This document shows positions 32,044 through 42,859 of a DNA stretch of 64,000 nucleotides, piece by piece. Source of the DNA: Asparagopsis taxiformis. Taxonomy: Eukaryota > Rhodophyta > Florideophyceae > Bonnemaisoniales > Bonnemaisoniaceae. The stretch covers positions 186,001-250,000 of the forward strand of contig JALQPE010002422.1 in NCBI GenBank assembly GCA_030407315.1, in the 5' to 3' direction. The position numbers and the translations under genes were made by a program. Every line of letters begins with the position of its first letter. Within the stretch, counting starts at the first letter, position 1. The notes under the pieces are model-generated. The model made no database searches. It worked only from the letters and a program-made list of their open reading frames with translations, and was not told the DNA's origin.

Positions 32044-34318
32044 ATGCCGCCGCGTATTGCGAAGAAAGCTCCAAAGCCTCCGGGCCTCCAGAAAAACCGG
32101 TCAGCAGCTGCTGTATCGAGTGCCCGACAATCCCGTGCGAAGAAGCGGTCTGGGCCTACCGGCAGCATTGAACCGCGGTCCGGTAGTCGCAAGACGGACC
32201 GGCGCAGAACTGGGGATCCGCAGCGAGAAAGTGAGGAAGGAGGAACGGCGCGGAGAGAGATGGGGCTTGACCGAGGCAAGCGTGCTCGCAGGGACAGTGA
32301 ACATCATGCTGATGACATGATAGTGGCTCAAAACATGTTGGAATTGCGGCAGAGTGCTATGGCAAAGGTAGTTCCTCCCGGGTTGGCAGATGCGGAGGTG
32401 CTGCAGACGGAGTCCCAGCCGGGGGTTCGCGAGACACTGGAGGCTGTGACCCCCACTGCGCCAACTATGCCGAGTACATCAGCCCCAGCAGGTAATGCAG
32501 TCAGTGACCCGAGGATAGCGGCAAGGGATGTTGTTTCTGAGCAACGTTCACAGGATGCCAACTATCATCGGCGGTCAGGTGGTACTGAGGGGAGAGAGCA
32601 GCCGGAGTGCGGGCCTCGTCACAACAGACTGTCATTGGTGCCAAATATGCGCGTAACGCCCCCGCGACGTCAGGCTATTGCCGATGGAGGACATCATAAT
32701 CCCGATAGCGTGGGAGATGGGGGACGGTGAGGGCAGAGAGGTTGCATCCGCCGGAATCCATCGATTTAATGGCGAGTCGCATCAATGCGCAGAAGAAGAA
32801 GATCGCGGAGCTGGAAAAAAAGTGTTTAGCCAGGACATAGCAAACAAGGCGCTCACCACGGAGATAGTTGCGTTGGAGGCTAAGGTGAAAACTCTGCAGG
32901 CGGAAAATGCCAGCCTTACTGCAATTGCGAGAACAGGTAGAATCAGTGATCACGGTGGCGGTAAGTCGAAAATACAGAAAGCCATTCCTGTGAAATACCT
33001 TGGAGTTCTTAGGGCGGTTGAGGAAAACCTGACAAAGTGGTGCAAGAACGAGACTATGGAGCTGGACCCTATAGCGGAACAAACGCAGAGACGTTGGACT
33101 GGACGTACCATCGAGGTAGAGCCGGTAGAAGGGACACTTTGGAGCGAAAACGGTGTAGGATATATTGCTACCCCTCCGGGCTACATCATCAAGAATCTGC
33201 AGTGGTATACACCTTCGTACAGAGACGAGAGTGATCTGCTGAATGACTTGGTGCGACACGTACTGCGTCAAAGTCCGTGGTGTGATGTGTTTTCCGATGA
33301 GGAGCAGCGTGTGTGCTGTCAAGAGGCTGTGGCGGGGAGCAAGGAATTGAAAGTGAAGGTGACGCAGAAACTGTCCGACGTGATGAGTGCACGGAAGCGT
33401 AATGCGAGGGACAGATTGTTCGGTTCGCTGGGGTACACGAAATTAATGTCTAGATGCACGATGCTGACGACGCGAGCTGAGATGGACGAGCGAGAGGATC
33501 AAAAGCGCGAAGCGTCTGAGAAGCTTTTGAAACGGGAAAGCAACGGTGATTTGGATATGGGGAGGTGGCGAACGGCACCGTTCTCAGAGCTGCGATACAG
33601 CAAAGGCATGGTTCCTGACAGCTTCGAAATGGAAGTGAATGGTGATGCATGGTTTAACAACCCAGTAGCTGTGAATGTGCTGGACATCTTCAGGGGTTAT
33701 TCGATACGACCAGAACAAGTAATGGACATAGAGACGAGCATACTAACGCTGGCGCGCCTGGATGCTTGGCTAGTGACTACTGTGGAGTGTTTGGATGAAC
33801 CGAAGGGGAAAGGAGGTGCACGGCAGAAGGAGTTTACAAGGCGGTACAGTCAATATGTGGGGGTAGCTTTTCAGCAATTAGTTGGTATGGTGGTGTACTG
33901 CATGTCTTGTCTCCAAGGCTCGCAAGCAAGGGAAGAAACGGACGTTGTCGAGAGCGAACAGCGGACTAGTGCACAGTCACGGCATGTGTTTGCAAGCCGT
34001 ACTGTGACGAGAGAGGCTGTTGAAGTGTGGCAAAGCGGAGAGGGGTCTGGAATTGTTCATGTCGTTGATGATGTAAACCGCTGCTCATCACTTGTTCTAG
34101 TGTCCGAGGATTGGATTCAATCGCATATTACGTCAAACCTCGGTGCTGTAATGGATTGTGTGATTGCGCAAGGACTAATTGGCGCAGAACTTTTCGTCGT
34201 TGACCCATATGCTGGACACCTGAGTGCAAACCTGAATGTAGAAATCAACACTACGGTGTTGAAAAGGGGGCCTCAGACAGTACTGCGAGACAGTGATTTT
34301 TACTGTCTGAGACAGTAA
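32044..34318 (+). pseudogene. Frameshifted coiled-coil protein gene, 3' end replaced by a CACTA-like terminus
   Basis: Three frames look like one gene. 32044-32730 encodes a Lys/Arg-rich, nuclear-type N-terminus (KKAPKPPGLQKNRSAA, SRKTDRRRTGD). A short stretch near 32770 (INAQKKKIAELEKK) is in a second frame. 32678-34318 continues in a third with EIVALEAKVKTLQAENASL. The last two join into one heptad coiled coil if the A7 run at about 32813-32819 has an indel. The remaining 450 residues (SLGYTKLMSRCTMLTTRAEM, SQYVGVAFQQLVGMVVYC) are unrecognised. The final 20 or so codons (TTVLKRGPQTVLRDSDF...) are read from the transposon terminus at 34249, so the original C-terminus is missing. Several lineage-specific mobile elements have such ORFs; function unknown. 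Confidence 0.6.
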
Positions 34319-34920
34319 AAATCACTATGCGGCAAATGAAAATTAATGCCACACTTGGAGACAGTGATTTGCACTGTCTGGCAGACAGTAAAAAACACTG
34401 TCTCACAGTACTGTCTGAGGCAGTGAATGGAGACAGTAAAAATTAATGATTTATTCAATAGTTGGATATGATGTAATTTACTGTACTGGGCAGTGTTGGC
34501 GGATAGTGTTTTGTATTGGCCAAGGCAAAATGGCCGGATAGTGAAATACGCTGCCTGGGACAATAGATGGAACCAACACGGTGCACTGTCCTGGGCAGTA
34601 CCTGGAGACAGTGATTTTCACTGTCCTGGGCAGTACCTGGAGACAGTAATTTTCACTGTCCTGGGCAGTACCTGTAGACAGTACTTTGTGCTGCCCTGGG
34701 CAGTACCTGTAGACAGTACTCTGTGCTGCCCTGGGCAGCACCTGTAGACAGTATTTCGTGCTGCCCTGGGCAGCACCTGTAGACAGTATTTCGTGCTGCC
34801 CTGGGCAGTACCTGTAGACAGTATTTCGTGCTGCCCTGGGCAGCACCTGGAGACAGTATTTCGTGCTGCCCTGGGCAGCACCTGGAGACAGTAAAAGTAG
34901 TGTCCTGATATAGTAAAATT
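34249..34920 (+). mobile_element. CACTA-like left terminus with subterminal repeats
   Basis: Starts CACTACGGTGTTGAAAAGGGGGCCTCAGACAGTA, followed by many direct and inverted copies of GACAGT(A/G)-type motifs. CACTA-superfamily transposons begin with CACTA and carry such subterminal repeats. The inverted counterpart CAACACCGTAGTG ends at 49982. Inserted into the coding region of the preceding gene. Confidence 0.65.
34606..34920 (+). repeat. 35-bp tandem repeat, nine copies
   Basis: Period 35 bp, unit like AGACAGTATTTCGTGCTGCC + CTGGGCAGTACCTGT. Copies start at 34606, 34641, 34676, 34711, 34746, 34781, 34816, 34851 and 34886. Part of the CACTA-like subterminal array. Confidence 0.9.
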
Positions 34921-36772
34921 CGGTGTCTGGGAGTGGTGGATGAGATGGAGCGTCACGCTGTCGTGGGCATCTTTCTGGGGTAGAGGAAGGCAGTTCTAGC
35001 GCTATGAGGATGGGGCTTGGACGGTATTCATATGGGAATGGACAGAATAGTACGGCTAGGAATTTTTATTTCGTAGTGACTATGAGCTAGCGAGAGGTAT
35101 ACGCGGTAGGATAGGTAGCAATCTAAGAGGGTGCGATATGGGAAGCTTCACTCTGGATTTGTTTATTTGCGCAGGCTACATTGAGAATAAACAATCCCTA
35201 TGTTAAAAATGCTACTACAACTAACACTATTCCGACGAGTAAAACTAAAACCACTAGAAAAGTCTACAAATCTATCAACTGATTGAGCTGCATGAATAAG
35301 CTAGGAAATGAAGAGAAGAAGAAAAAATGATGTAGAGAAAGGAAACAAGTTAGTGACGTTGAATTGGAGAGGGAAATTGATGGTGATTAGGAGACTAACG
35401 TACCTTAACAAATACCATTGCATCCCAAATTGAGATATGTACTCACAGGCAGAAAAGAAAAGTAGTGGAGAAGTGGTAAGAGAAAAAGATAAATGAAAGT
35501 AGAAGTGGAACACTCACCGACTGGAAACCTGAGAAAGAGAAAACAAATAGAAAACTGGGTTAGTGGCGTGAGTTGTGGAAACGTACCATCATGGTTCATA
35601 TCTGTCGGAGACAAAGCAACAACTTTGGCCTTGGAAGCCGTATTGATGATCTAAAACTTACGCTTTGGAAGCAGTTTAGATGATCTATACGGCTTCCACG
35701 GCCAGGGTTGTTGCTTTGTTTCCGACGGATATGAAGATGGAAACAGGGATTTCCAGAATCTGTTGTTTAAGTAGCACTCTGCGGGCGGAAATGACGTGTA
35801 GGAGAACAATAGAGGGATGAATTTGAAACGGAGCGGTGCGATGGGAGGCCCAGAAAAACGATACCTAGGCTGCGAATTACGCTTGGAAGCACATGATCTG
35901 GCAGAGGAGGCGCACATTATCGTATCTTCTACCGCCTTTTATTGTCTAGAATGACGTCATCACTACAGAAATATAGGAAAAACACTAGCATATGGGGCCT
36001 ACAGGACAGGCGGAGGTGAAGAGTAAGAAAAATGGCGCACTTTCCTGGACGAGGAGTCCGCGCTTCCAGTGATGATGTGGATGGTATATATCGATAACGT
36101 CATTGTATGCTCCGAGTACACTTGGCAGGCAGTCAAAGCGGGCCACGTGGATGGTGGCGGTTAGGAAACAGCAGTGTCGAAGAATTTTTATAATTTTCAT
36201 GTTTCAAGCGAGCAGTGAGTCTGCATTGCAATATATAAATGTATCCTAATTTAAGATATCACACCGAGTACGATTCAACGAGACATCGTGTTTTCACCTT
36301 GTGAATAGGGCCGAGAATATGGTAGAGTATACGAGTAGGAACTACGTGCATGAGAAAATCAGATTCAGTATTAGTGCTTAGAGCATCACTGCGTAACAAA
36401 CGGAAGTGGATACGTCTTGGCCAGGCTGGTGTTTAGGGAATGCGATACAAGATAGCAAAACGATATTGAGTAGGTCGAGCCCGGATGAAATAGCAATCAT
36501 TGTGCATAAAGTAATGAGCATAGGACAAATCATTGTGGTGAAACAGTTCATTGGATCGAATGAAAGCCAGGAAAGGTTTCTTAATGGTTGAATTTAGTGG
36601 CGGAGAAATATAATTCTGCACTATAGCGGAGAAGTAGCGGAAAAGAGTAAATCTCCTTCAGCAAGCGAGACATGCATCAATATTGCCCAGTATAGTTCGT
36701 CTGAAGTGCAAGTTGAACCTCGCAAAGTGAATATCAGAGGTCGTTGGCTAGTGGTTGAAGAAGTCTGCAACG
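34921..36772. other. Non-coding AT-rich stretch
   Basis: About 1.85 kb with only short chance frames. Contains the foldback repeat at 35597-35733. Confidence 0.5.
35597..35733. repeat. Imperfect foldback element
   Basis: Arms of about 60 bp (CATATCTGTCGGAGACAAAG... and its near-complement ...TTTCCGACGGATATG) around a short centre; several mismatches. Resembles a small MITE or foldback insertion. Confidence 0.75.
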
Positions 36773-37199
36773 ATGGAGCAATTCTTGAAAACGGATTTGG
36801 CTGCAGAAAACTATTCCGAACAGGCCAGAGTTCGTGCAGTTCTCTTCGACGGAGAATCTGGCTGGGTGTACGGTGAAATTGTTGTTCAACGGATCGTTTA
36901 GGGGTGCTCCGGACGTCCAAAATTGTGTCAACCTCGAGATGACGGCGTACTACACTTGTAGCCGTTGGTGGGCCGGGCTGAAACCGAACTCGGTTGGTAC
37001 CATTGGGCAGGAATGGATTGCTGGTTTGTTGGAAATCTTCGGGTACGTGAAGGAGGTGGCCGAGTATTGGAACGTTTCGGATGTGTTGAGGATGCTGGAT
37101 GGCTCCATTCCCAGCGTGGGTGACCCGAGCAAGAGCTTCGACATTCACTCACGCGTTGTCGAAGTTTTTGCGCTGATGGTGCCCAAGAAGGCGTTCTGA
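36773..37199 (+). pseudogene. Fragment of an unknown gene, frameshifted
   Basis: ATG 36773 reads MEQFLKTDLAAENYSEQARV to a stop near 36900. A second frame from 36939 (MTAYYTCSRWWAGLKPNSVG) continues to 37199 and looks like ordinary globular protein (GQEWIAGLLEIFGYVKEVAEYW). Both may belong to the same decayed locus as the next two entries. No family recognised. Confidence 0.4.
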
Positions 37200-37331
37200 G
37201 CGGACTTACATCCCAAGGAAGGCCCTCCCAATGGCTCCAAGTTTGAGAACATCTTTCCCAATCGGAAGTCTGTGTTTTGAAAGGACGCCAGGAAAATGCT
37301 CCTGCGCGTAACTGGCTACCGCGACATGTAA

Positions 37332-38075
37332 ATGCGGAAACAATTTTACGTGGTGGACCCACACATCCCACATGCTGCGCTCCCAGTCACATGTGGTCAT
37401 GATTCCGCCAACCCTTCCCCTTCCATTTCCATTTCCCTGACCATCCCTTCATCCTCCATTCCTTTGCCTTTGAAGAATCCAATTGAGGTAGTACCACCTC
37501 AATTAGATTCTTCCAGCTATTCCGAGGCTCCCTCTGTTTCTGCCACTACCCCTGTCGTGTCTGCATCGTCCGGAGTGGAAACTTCTGGGAAAGTGATGCC
37601 CAAAAGGAGTATCTGCCTGAAAGAGAGTCGTTCCGGTCGTGGTGGAACAGCGACGGCGGGTGGTGCGAGCCCTGTTCAGGTCGTCGAGCTGGAGAGCGCA
37701 CCCAAGGATGCGGGTAAAAGCTCCATCCTCGGGAAGCGCAACTGGGAAACCGCTTCTGCGACGCCCGAGCCCTCTACCAAAAAGAGGAAGCTCAGTGAGA
37801 CTTCATCAAAGTCGTCGTCAAAGAAATCCAAGTCGGCTTCCAGAGGACGTTCTCGGGAGCCGATTCTCCAGTTCGACGACGCCCATGAAAATCCTATTCC
37901 CGACAGTATCGTCGATGAGAATGTGGCCGCCGTTCTCCCCAGCGCAATTGCGTCTGGTAGCCCGATGAAGTACTACATGGAAATTACGACGGTAGAGACG
38001 GTGCGGGCGGAAATAAAGGCGGCAGCATTCCTGGCAGCTGCATCGCCAGGTGCTGAGGACTCGGTGGTGGAATAG
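37332..38075 (+). CDS. Ser/Lys-rich probable nuclear protein, hypothetical
   Basis: 247 aa, frame intact. The first 90 residues are Ser/Pro-rich. A nuclear-localisation-like basic stretch (STKKRKLSETSSKSSSKKSK) is at about 150-169. The C-terminus is mixed alpha-helical (VETVRAEIKAAAFLAAASPG). It ends 20 bp before the oxygenase-like frame at 38096 and may be the disordered N-terminal part of the same former protein. Not recognised; could be part of a mobile element. Confidence 0.45.
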   Translation: MRKQFYVVDPHIPHAALPVTCGHDSANPSPSISISLTIPSSSIPLPLKNPIEVVPPQLDSSSYSEAPSVSATTPVVSASSGVETSGKVMPKRSICLKESRSGRGGTATAGGASPVQVVELESAPKDAGKSSILGKRNWETASATPEPSTKKRKLSETSSKSSSKKSKSASRGRSREPILQFDDAHENPIPDSIVDENVAAVLPSAIASGSPMKYYMEITTVETVRAEIKAAAFLAAASPGAEDSVVE

Positions 38076-38095
38076 TACTTTGCGGTGAAGCGGCG

Positions 38096-38939
38096 TTGCT
38101 GGACAACATGGGGGTGGTTGTTGTGGAAGGCCTCTTGCAGTCGTCCACGGCTGGTAGTGCGACGCATGACCTCTTCAGTCACTTTTCTCGGCAGTTCCAG
38201 CTGGTTGAGGAGGTTGAAAAGCCACAGAAACCCTCCCAGCAGTCTGATTCTGATTATGAAGACAGGAAACCACAGGACGAGCCGCCAGATTTCGCCAAGC
38301 CCGGTTTTGATCCTTCGCCGTGGCATTTCATCCACAACGTGGGTGCTGCGAAGGACCGCATAGATGGTGGTCGTGGGCGACTCCCTCTGCCGCGGTGTGA
38401 ATTGTGCGACAAGCTGGAGGAGGGGAATTTGGATATGTACAGGAACAAGTTGGTGGCAGAGCTTGCTCTTGGTGTTTGTGCGGATTTCTTGAAGTTGGGA
38501 ATGGAGGGTGAGGATCCTGTCTTTTTCCCGAAGACAGGATTACGGCTGCTTCTTAAAACAGATGGGGCTGCGGACCAGGATGGGCACACGGACTTCTGAG
38601 TATCCCAATTTTGAGGAGTCGGACCTACCCAATCCCCATCCTATTTCATGATGTCGAGCGGATCCGATGGGTTCTTTATAGTAGCTGCACCTTATAGTCA
38701 TGTATGCCTGGTCCATACGGACGCCGACATGTGGAAGGTTCCCGTTAACCACTTTTATGTGCCACCCTATTCCGTCTTAGTTGATCGCGGTGACCTTTAC
38801 CATTACGGGGTCGGCTTCAGGTGAGGAGATCTTCCTGTGGGAGCAGAATTTAGTCTTTGGTCTGCACACGCGCGGCCACATCTACTTGAAGACGGAGAAG
38901 GACGTCCTCACGGACCACATCCACACCGTCGAATATTAA
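38096..38939 (+). pseudogene. 2-oxoglutarate/Fe(II) oxygenase-like protein, frameshifted
   Basis: The frame from 38096 runs to a TGA at 38597 and ends in DGAADQDGHTDF. A neighbouring frame continues YPNFEESDLPNPHP, the original frame resumes with FMMSSGSDGFFIVAAPYSH, VPPYSVLVDRGDLYHYGVGF, and a third frame gives GHIYLKTEKDVLTDHIHTVEY ending at 38939. HTD followed about 90 residues later by RGDLYHYG fits the HxD...H metal site of a double-stranded beta-helix oxygenase. That assignment rests on motif order only. At least three frame changes make this a pseudogene. Confidence 0.5.
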
Positions 38940-39266
38940 AAGTATGACAGGAGCAATAGATAGCATACGAGAAGTATTAAAACCTATGCTATTGTTCCCT
39001 GCTATGAAGTTCTGTCCTTCTCATCTCAACATTATTCGCTTAGCCCACCTTTCTATTTTCATCTATACATCTGACCTTCATGTCATAGTTTAGTGCTACT
39101 AAGCCTATTGATTGCTACATTTTTGTATTAGTCTACAACTTCACATGATTTCACTAGCTAGACCGTAGGGGGGGACTAGTTTTAGACCTTGACAACCCGT
39201 GAGGTTCGACTATAAGAGACGTTGCTGAGATAACACATGACACAGAATGCTCCTGGAAGCCACTCA

Positions 39267-39666
39267 CAGCCGTACAAACGTTCTGCTGAGCCATGTTCCT
39301 GACTTCCCAATTCCTTGCTCACCCTTCCCTAGGTGGGAGGGGGACGGAACTCTCAGCCCCTTACAGCGGAAGCCGTTTACCGGGGATTCTTACAGCAAAG
39401 TCATCGTTACGATGACTTTGCTGTAAGAAAGCGTTTCCATTACAGTGGCCAAGAATTTTTTCACCGGGTAAAAAAATCATGGCAGCTGTAATGATTTATT
39501 TTCTTACAGCAAAGTCATCGTAACGATGACTTTGCTGTAAGCATCCCTGGTAAATTGCTTCCGCTGTAAGCGGCAGGGACTTCCGTCCTTTTCCGACCTA
39601 GGGAAGGGTGAGGAAGGAATTATGAAGTCAGGAAACAGGGTATAGGAATGGTATGGACGGCTGTAG
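39267..39666. repeat. Foldback (MITE-like) element 1
   Basis: About 400 bp, symmetrical: outer arms CACAGCCGT...ACGGCTGTAG and TTCCTGACTTCC...GAAGTCAGGAA, inner arms containing 39-bp palindromes at 39389-39427 and 39503-39541, and a centre with (C)ACCGGGTAAA. Could form a long cruciform. Confidence 0.75.
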
Positions 39667-40201
39667 GCGGCATTAGGTAACACATTGTGTTGTTTACACC
39701 CGGTTTGAGCTGGGTGTTGTGTCTAGTATGGTTGGAGGAGTTTACGAAATTTCTACCACGTGCTCGGAAATGGTTCAATTTTCTCACGACAGAGATTCTG
39801 ACTTTCGAAATTCAAACTCGTTAAAGTGGGCTGGAGTTGGTGTGAATACCTCCAGGACCTCTGGGAAGGATCTGGTAACACATGTCCTGTGACTGCACGC
39901 GGTTATCCTCTCTGAAATCAACCATAGATTATCGGAGGGCAAAATCTACTCTTGGTGCCGTGTGGCACATTGACTATACAAAACCGTCTGTTTCCAGTTT
40001 TTATATACTTTACTCTCGAGTAGATAGGATTTCAGCTGTCCAAGTAAAGAATGGGCCATATAAATGTTTCATTTCAACACAAGCATTGTGCAATTCAACC
40101 TCTTCCAGGTCCAAAAACTTGTCCAGAGTACACTTCCAGGCCATCGCCTAGGAGCGTACTCTGGACAATTTTTTGGACTAAGTGCACTTTCAAGTGCATG
40201 C

Positions 40202-40400
40202 ACTTGGAGGCATCCAGTCCAAATCTACGTCGTTCCGACAAAGTTGAATTTTGGCCATGGCCGAAATTCATCACATCTGCAGTTGTGAGAATCTGATGAC
40301 CAAAAATCGATGCATTCTGCCAGCCCTAATGCGCAAGCCAGAAGCTTTACGGACAGATAAAACACCTTTCTGTACTCCCCAGAGCCACTCCAGCCCTTAT
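40202..40400 (+). repeat. Single copy of the ~175-bp repeat, cut by a CACTA-like end
   Basis: Matches the tandem array at 42860-43575 (TCACATCTGCAGTTGTGAGAATCTG, ATCGATGCATTCTG, AGAGCCACTCCAGCCCTTA) and stops where the CACTACGG terminus begins at 40402. Confidence 0.75.
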
Positions 40401-40401
40401 A

Positions 40402-40465
40402 CACTACGGTGTTGAAAAGGGGGCCTCAGACAGTACGGTGAGACAGTGATTTTTACTGCCTCACT
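40402..40465 (+). mobile_element. CACTA-like terminus fragment
   Basis: CACTACGGTGTTGAAAAGGGGGCCTCAGACAGTA, identical over about 35 bp to 34249 and in the same orientation, but losing similarity after about 60 bp. A truncated or deleted insertion. Confidence 0.6.
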
Positions 40466-40706
40466 GTACAATGATCTCCAGGAAGTAGGATATTCTCTAA
40501 GCCTAGCACGGGAGAGAAAGATGGAAGCGTAGGCATGCAGAAGTATAGAGGCAATAGTATGTGTAGACTATGGCAGTGGTAGAAAAGTATTTCATGCACG
40601 AAAAGGACTGGTAGAGTGACACTAGAGAAGTGATGCTTAGCAGGAAGGGAGGTGGAGATGATGAAGGAGGACAACAGACATGAGATCGAGGGTTGGGACC
40701 AACGGC

Positions 40707-41045
40707 TTACAGACGGAGCAGTTTACCAGGGATGTTTACAGCAAAGTCATCGTTACGATGGCTTTGCAGTAAGGATACAATTCATTACAGTAGCCATGAT
40801 TTGTTTACCCGGTAAAAAATTCTCCGGCCACTCTAAGAAAAAAATTCATTACAGTGGCCAAGAATTTTTTTACCGGGTAAACAAATCATGGCTACTGTAA
40901 TGAATTGTTTTCTTACAGCAAAGCCATCGTAACGATGACTTTGCTGTAAGCATCCCTGGTAAACTGCCTCAGCTGTAAGCGGCTGGGAGCTTAGTCCCTC
41001 CCTCACCTTGGGAAGGGTGAGCAAGGAATTGTGAAGCCGTAAAAC
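40707..41045. repeat. Foldback (MITE-like) element 2
   Basis: Two palindromes (about 40735-40773 with two changes, and 40912-40950) flank a centre with TTTACCCGGTAAA and GGCCACT/AGTGGCC arms. The ends are homologous to element 3 (CAGTTTACCAGGGATG / CATCCCTGGTAAACTG). Confidence 0.75.
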
Positions 41046-41667
41046 ATGGCAGAGGGATGGTTTGGACGGCTGTTAGCGGTGTTGGGGAGCACTCTGCGTC
41101 GTGCTAACCCAGTCTGGGCTGGGTGCCCTGCCTGGTACGGCGGGAGGAGTGCACAAAATTTCAAACACAATTTCCTCAAGAGTGAAATTCTGATTGTCGA
41201 AACTCAACCTCCCTAAAATGAACTAGAGCTGGCATGAGCACCTCCACGACGTCTGGAAAGGTACTGACAGCACGTTTTCGGAGCATTGGCGCAGCTGTCT
41301 CTCTGAGATCAAGCATAGAGTATCCGTGGCCAGATTCTATTCCTGGTGCCGTGTGGCACAGTGACCACACCAAATCGCCCTTTTTAGCAGACTATAGATT
41401 TGAGTTCCTAGGAATCTAGCTGCCTTCAATACCAACATAGTTGGTAAGTAGGCTAGCCTAGGATTGTAGGAACATCAGGAAGGATGGGAGGGTAGGTATG
41501 CAACAACATGAAGGGGGTAGTATGAGTAGATAATGGCGGTGGTAGACAAGGATTGCACTCACCGAAGGGTCGGCTGGAGTGACACCAGAGTCGACACAGG
41601 AAGGAAGGTTGGGATAGGCTGGGATGAAGGAGGACAAGAGACATGAGAGAGAGGGTGAGGCCAGACC

Positions 41668-42075
41668 GCTTACAGCTGAGGCAGTTTACCAGGGATGCTT
41701 ACAGCAAAGTCATCGTTACGATGACTTTGCTGTAAGAAAGGAAAAATTACAGCCGGCACGATTTTTTACCCGGTAAAAAAATTCTTGGTGATTTTTTACC
41801 CGGTAAAAATTCTTCGCCAACTGTAATGTTTCCATTTCTTACAGCAAAGTCATCGTTACGATGACTTTGCTGTAAGTAAACGTTTCATTACAGTAGCCAC
41901 GATTTTTTACCCGGTAAAATCCTTCGCCCACTGTAATGTTTTCTTTTCTTACAGCAAAGTCATCGTAACGATGACTTTGCTGTAAGCATCCCTAGTGAAT
42001 TGCCTCAGCTGTAAGCGGCTGGGAGCTTTGTCCCTCCCTCACCTTGGGAAGGGTGAGATAGGAATTGTGAAGTCG
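41668..42075. repeat. Foldback (MITE-like) element 3
   Basis: Three 39-bp palindromes (41698-41736, 41838-41876, 41948-41986) alternate with two ATTACAG...TTTACCCGGTAAA...CTGTAAT cores: one more core-plus-palindrome module than elements 1 and 2. Confidence 0.78.
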
Positions 42076-42859
42076 GGAACATTGTGGAAGGATGGTTTTG
42101 ACGGCTTCGGGCGGCTTTCAAGAGCAATCTGTGTCTTGTTCACCCGGTCTGAGCTAACTAAAAAGTTCAGTATTGCGAGAGGAGCACGCAAAATTTCAAC
42201 CACGATTTTCTCATGACAGAGATTCTGGCGGTCGAAATTCAAACTCGCTGAAATGGACTAGAGTTGGTGTGAACACCTCTAGGACCTCTGGAAAGGTACT
42301 GCCTGCACATTTTCCGAGGCTACAAGAGGCTGTTCTCTCCAATATCAAGCATAGATTATCGATGCGCAAAATCTACTCCTGGTACTGTGTAGCACATTGA
42401 CTATACAAAACTGTCCGTTTACCGTTATAATACACCCTACTTTCAAGTAGGTAGGAATCTAGATATTCACTTTACATCGATGATTATGAAGCAGGTTAGG
42501 CTAGGACAGGAGGGTAGGCATGGAGTGAAATGAAGGCAGTGGTATGAGTAAACTATGGCAGTGGAAGACAGGTATTTAATTCACAAGAGGGGCGTGTGAA
42601 GTGACACCAGAGGCACGGTGTGTCACAGGAAGGGAGATTGGGATGATAAAGGAGGAGTAGAGACTTGAGAGATGGGTTGTTGAGGAATGATTCTAGCTCC
42701 AGTACATAACTACATTGCTCCTCTATAGGCTACGGCAATCGACTCCAGCAGTCCAAGAAAAAATGGACTATACGAATGTTTCATTTCAATATCAGAATTG
42801 TGCAGTTGAGCCTCTTCAAGGTCCGAAAGCTTTCCCAGAGTACGCTTCCAGGCTACTTG

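Larger units (their letters stand above)
39667..42700 (+). repeat. Diverged ~1-kb tandem units carrying the foldback elements
   Basis: Unique-looking DNA between the foldback elements recurs three times: TGGT.TGGACGGCTGT, GAAATTCTGA..., ACCTCTGGAAAGGTACTG, ATCAAGCATAGA, GGTGCCGTGTGGCACA, then GAAGGAGGACAAGAGACATGAGAG. Spacing between the last markers is about 960 and 1,020 bp. The whole unit was duplicated with its foldback element. No protein-coding signal. Confidence 0.7.

Noticed and set aside
40652..41024. Two similar ORFs (82 aa + and 63 aa -) sharing YQGCLQQSHRYDGFAVR
   Set aside because: They are opposite arms of the same foldback element read on each strand, not paralogous genes.
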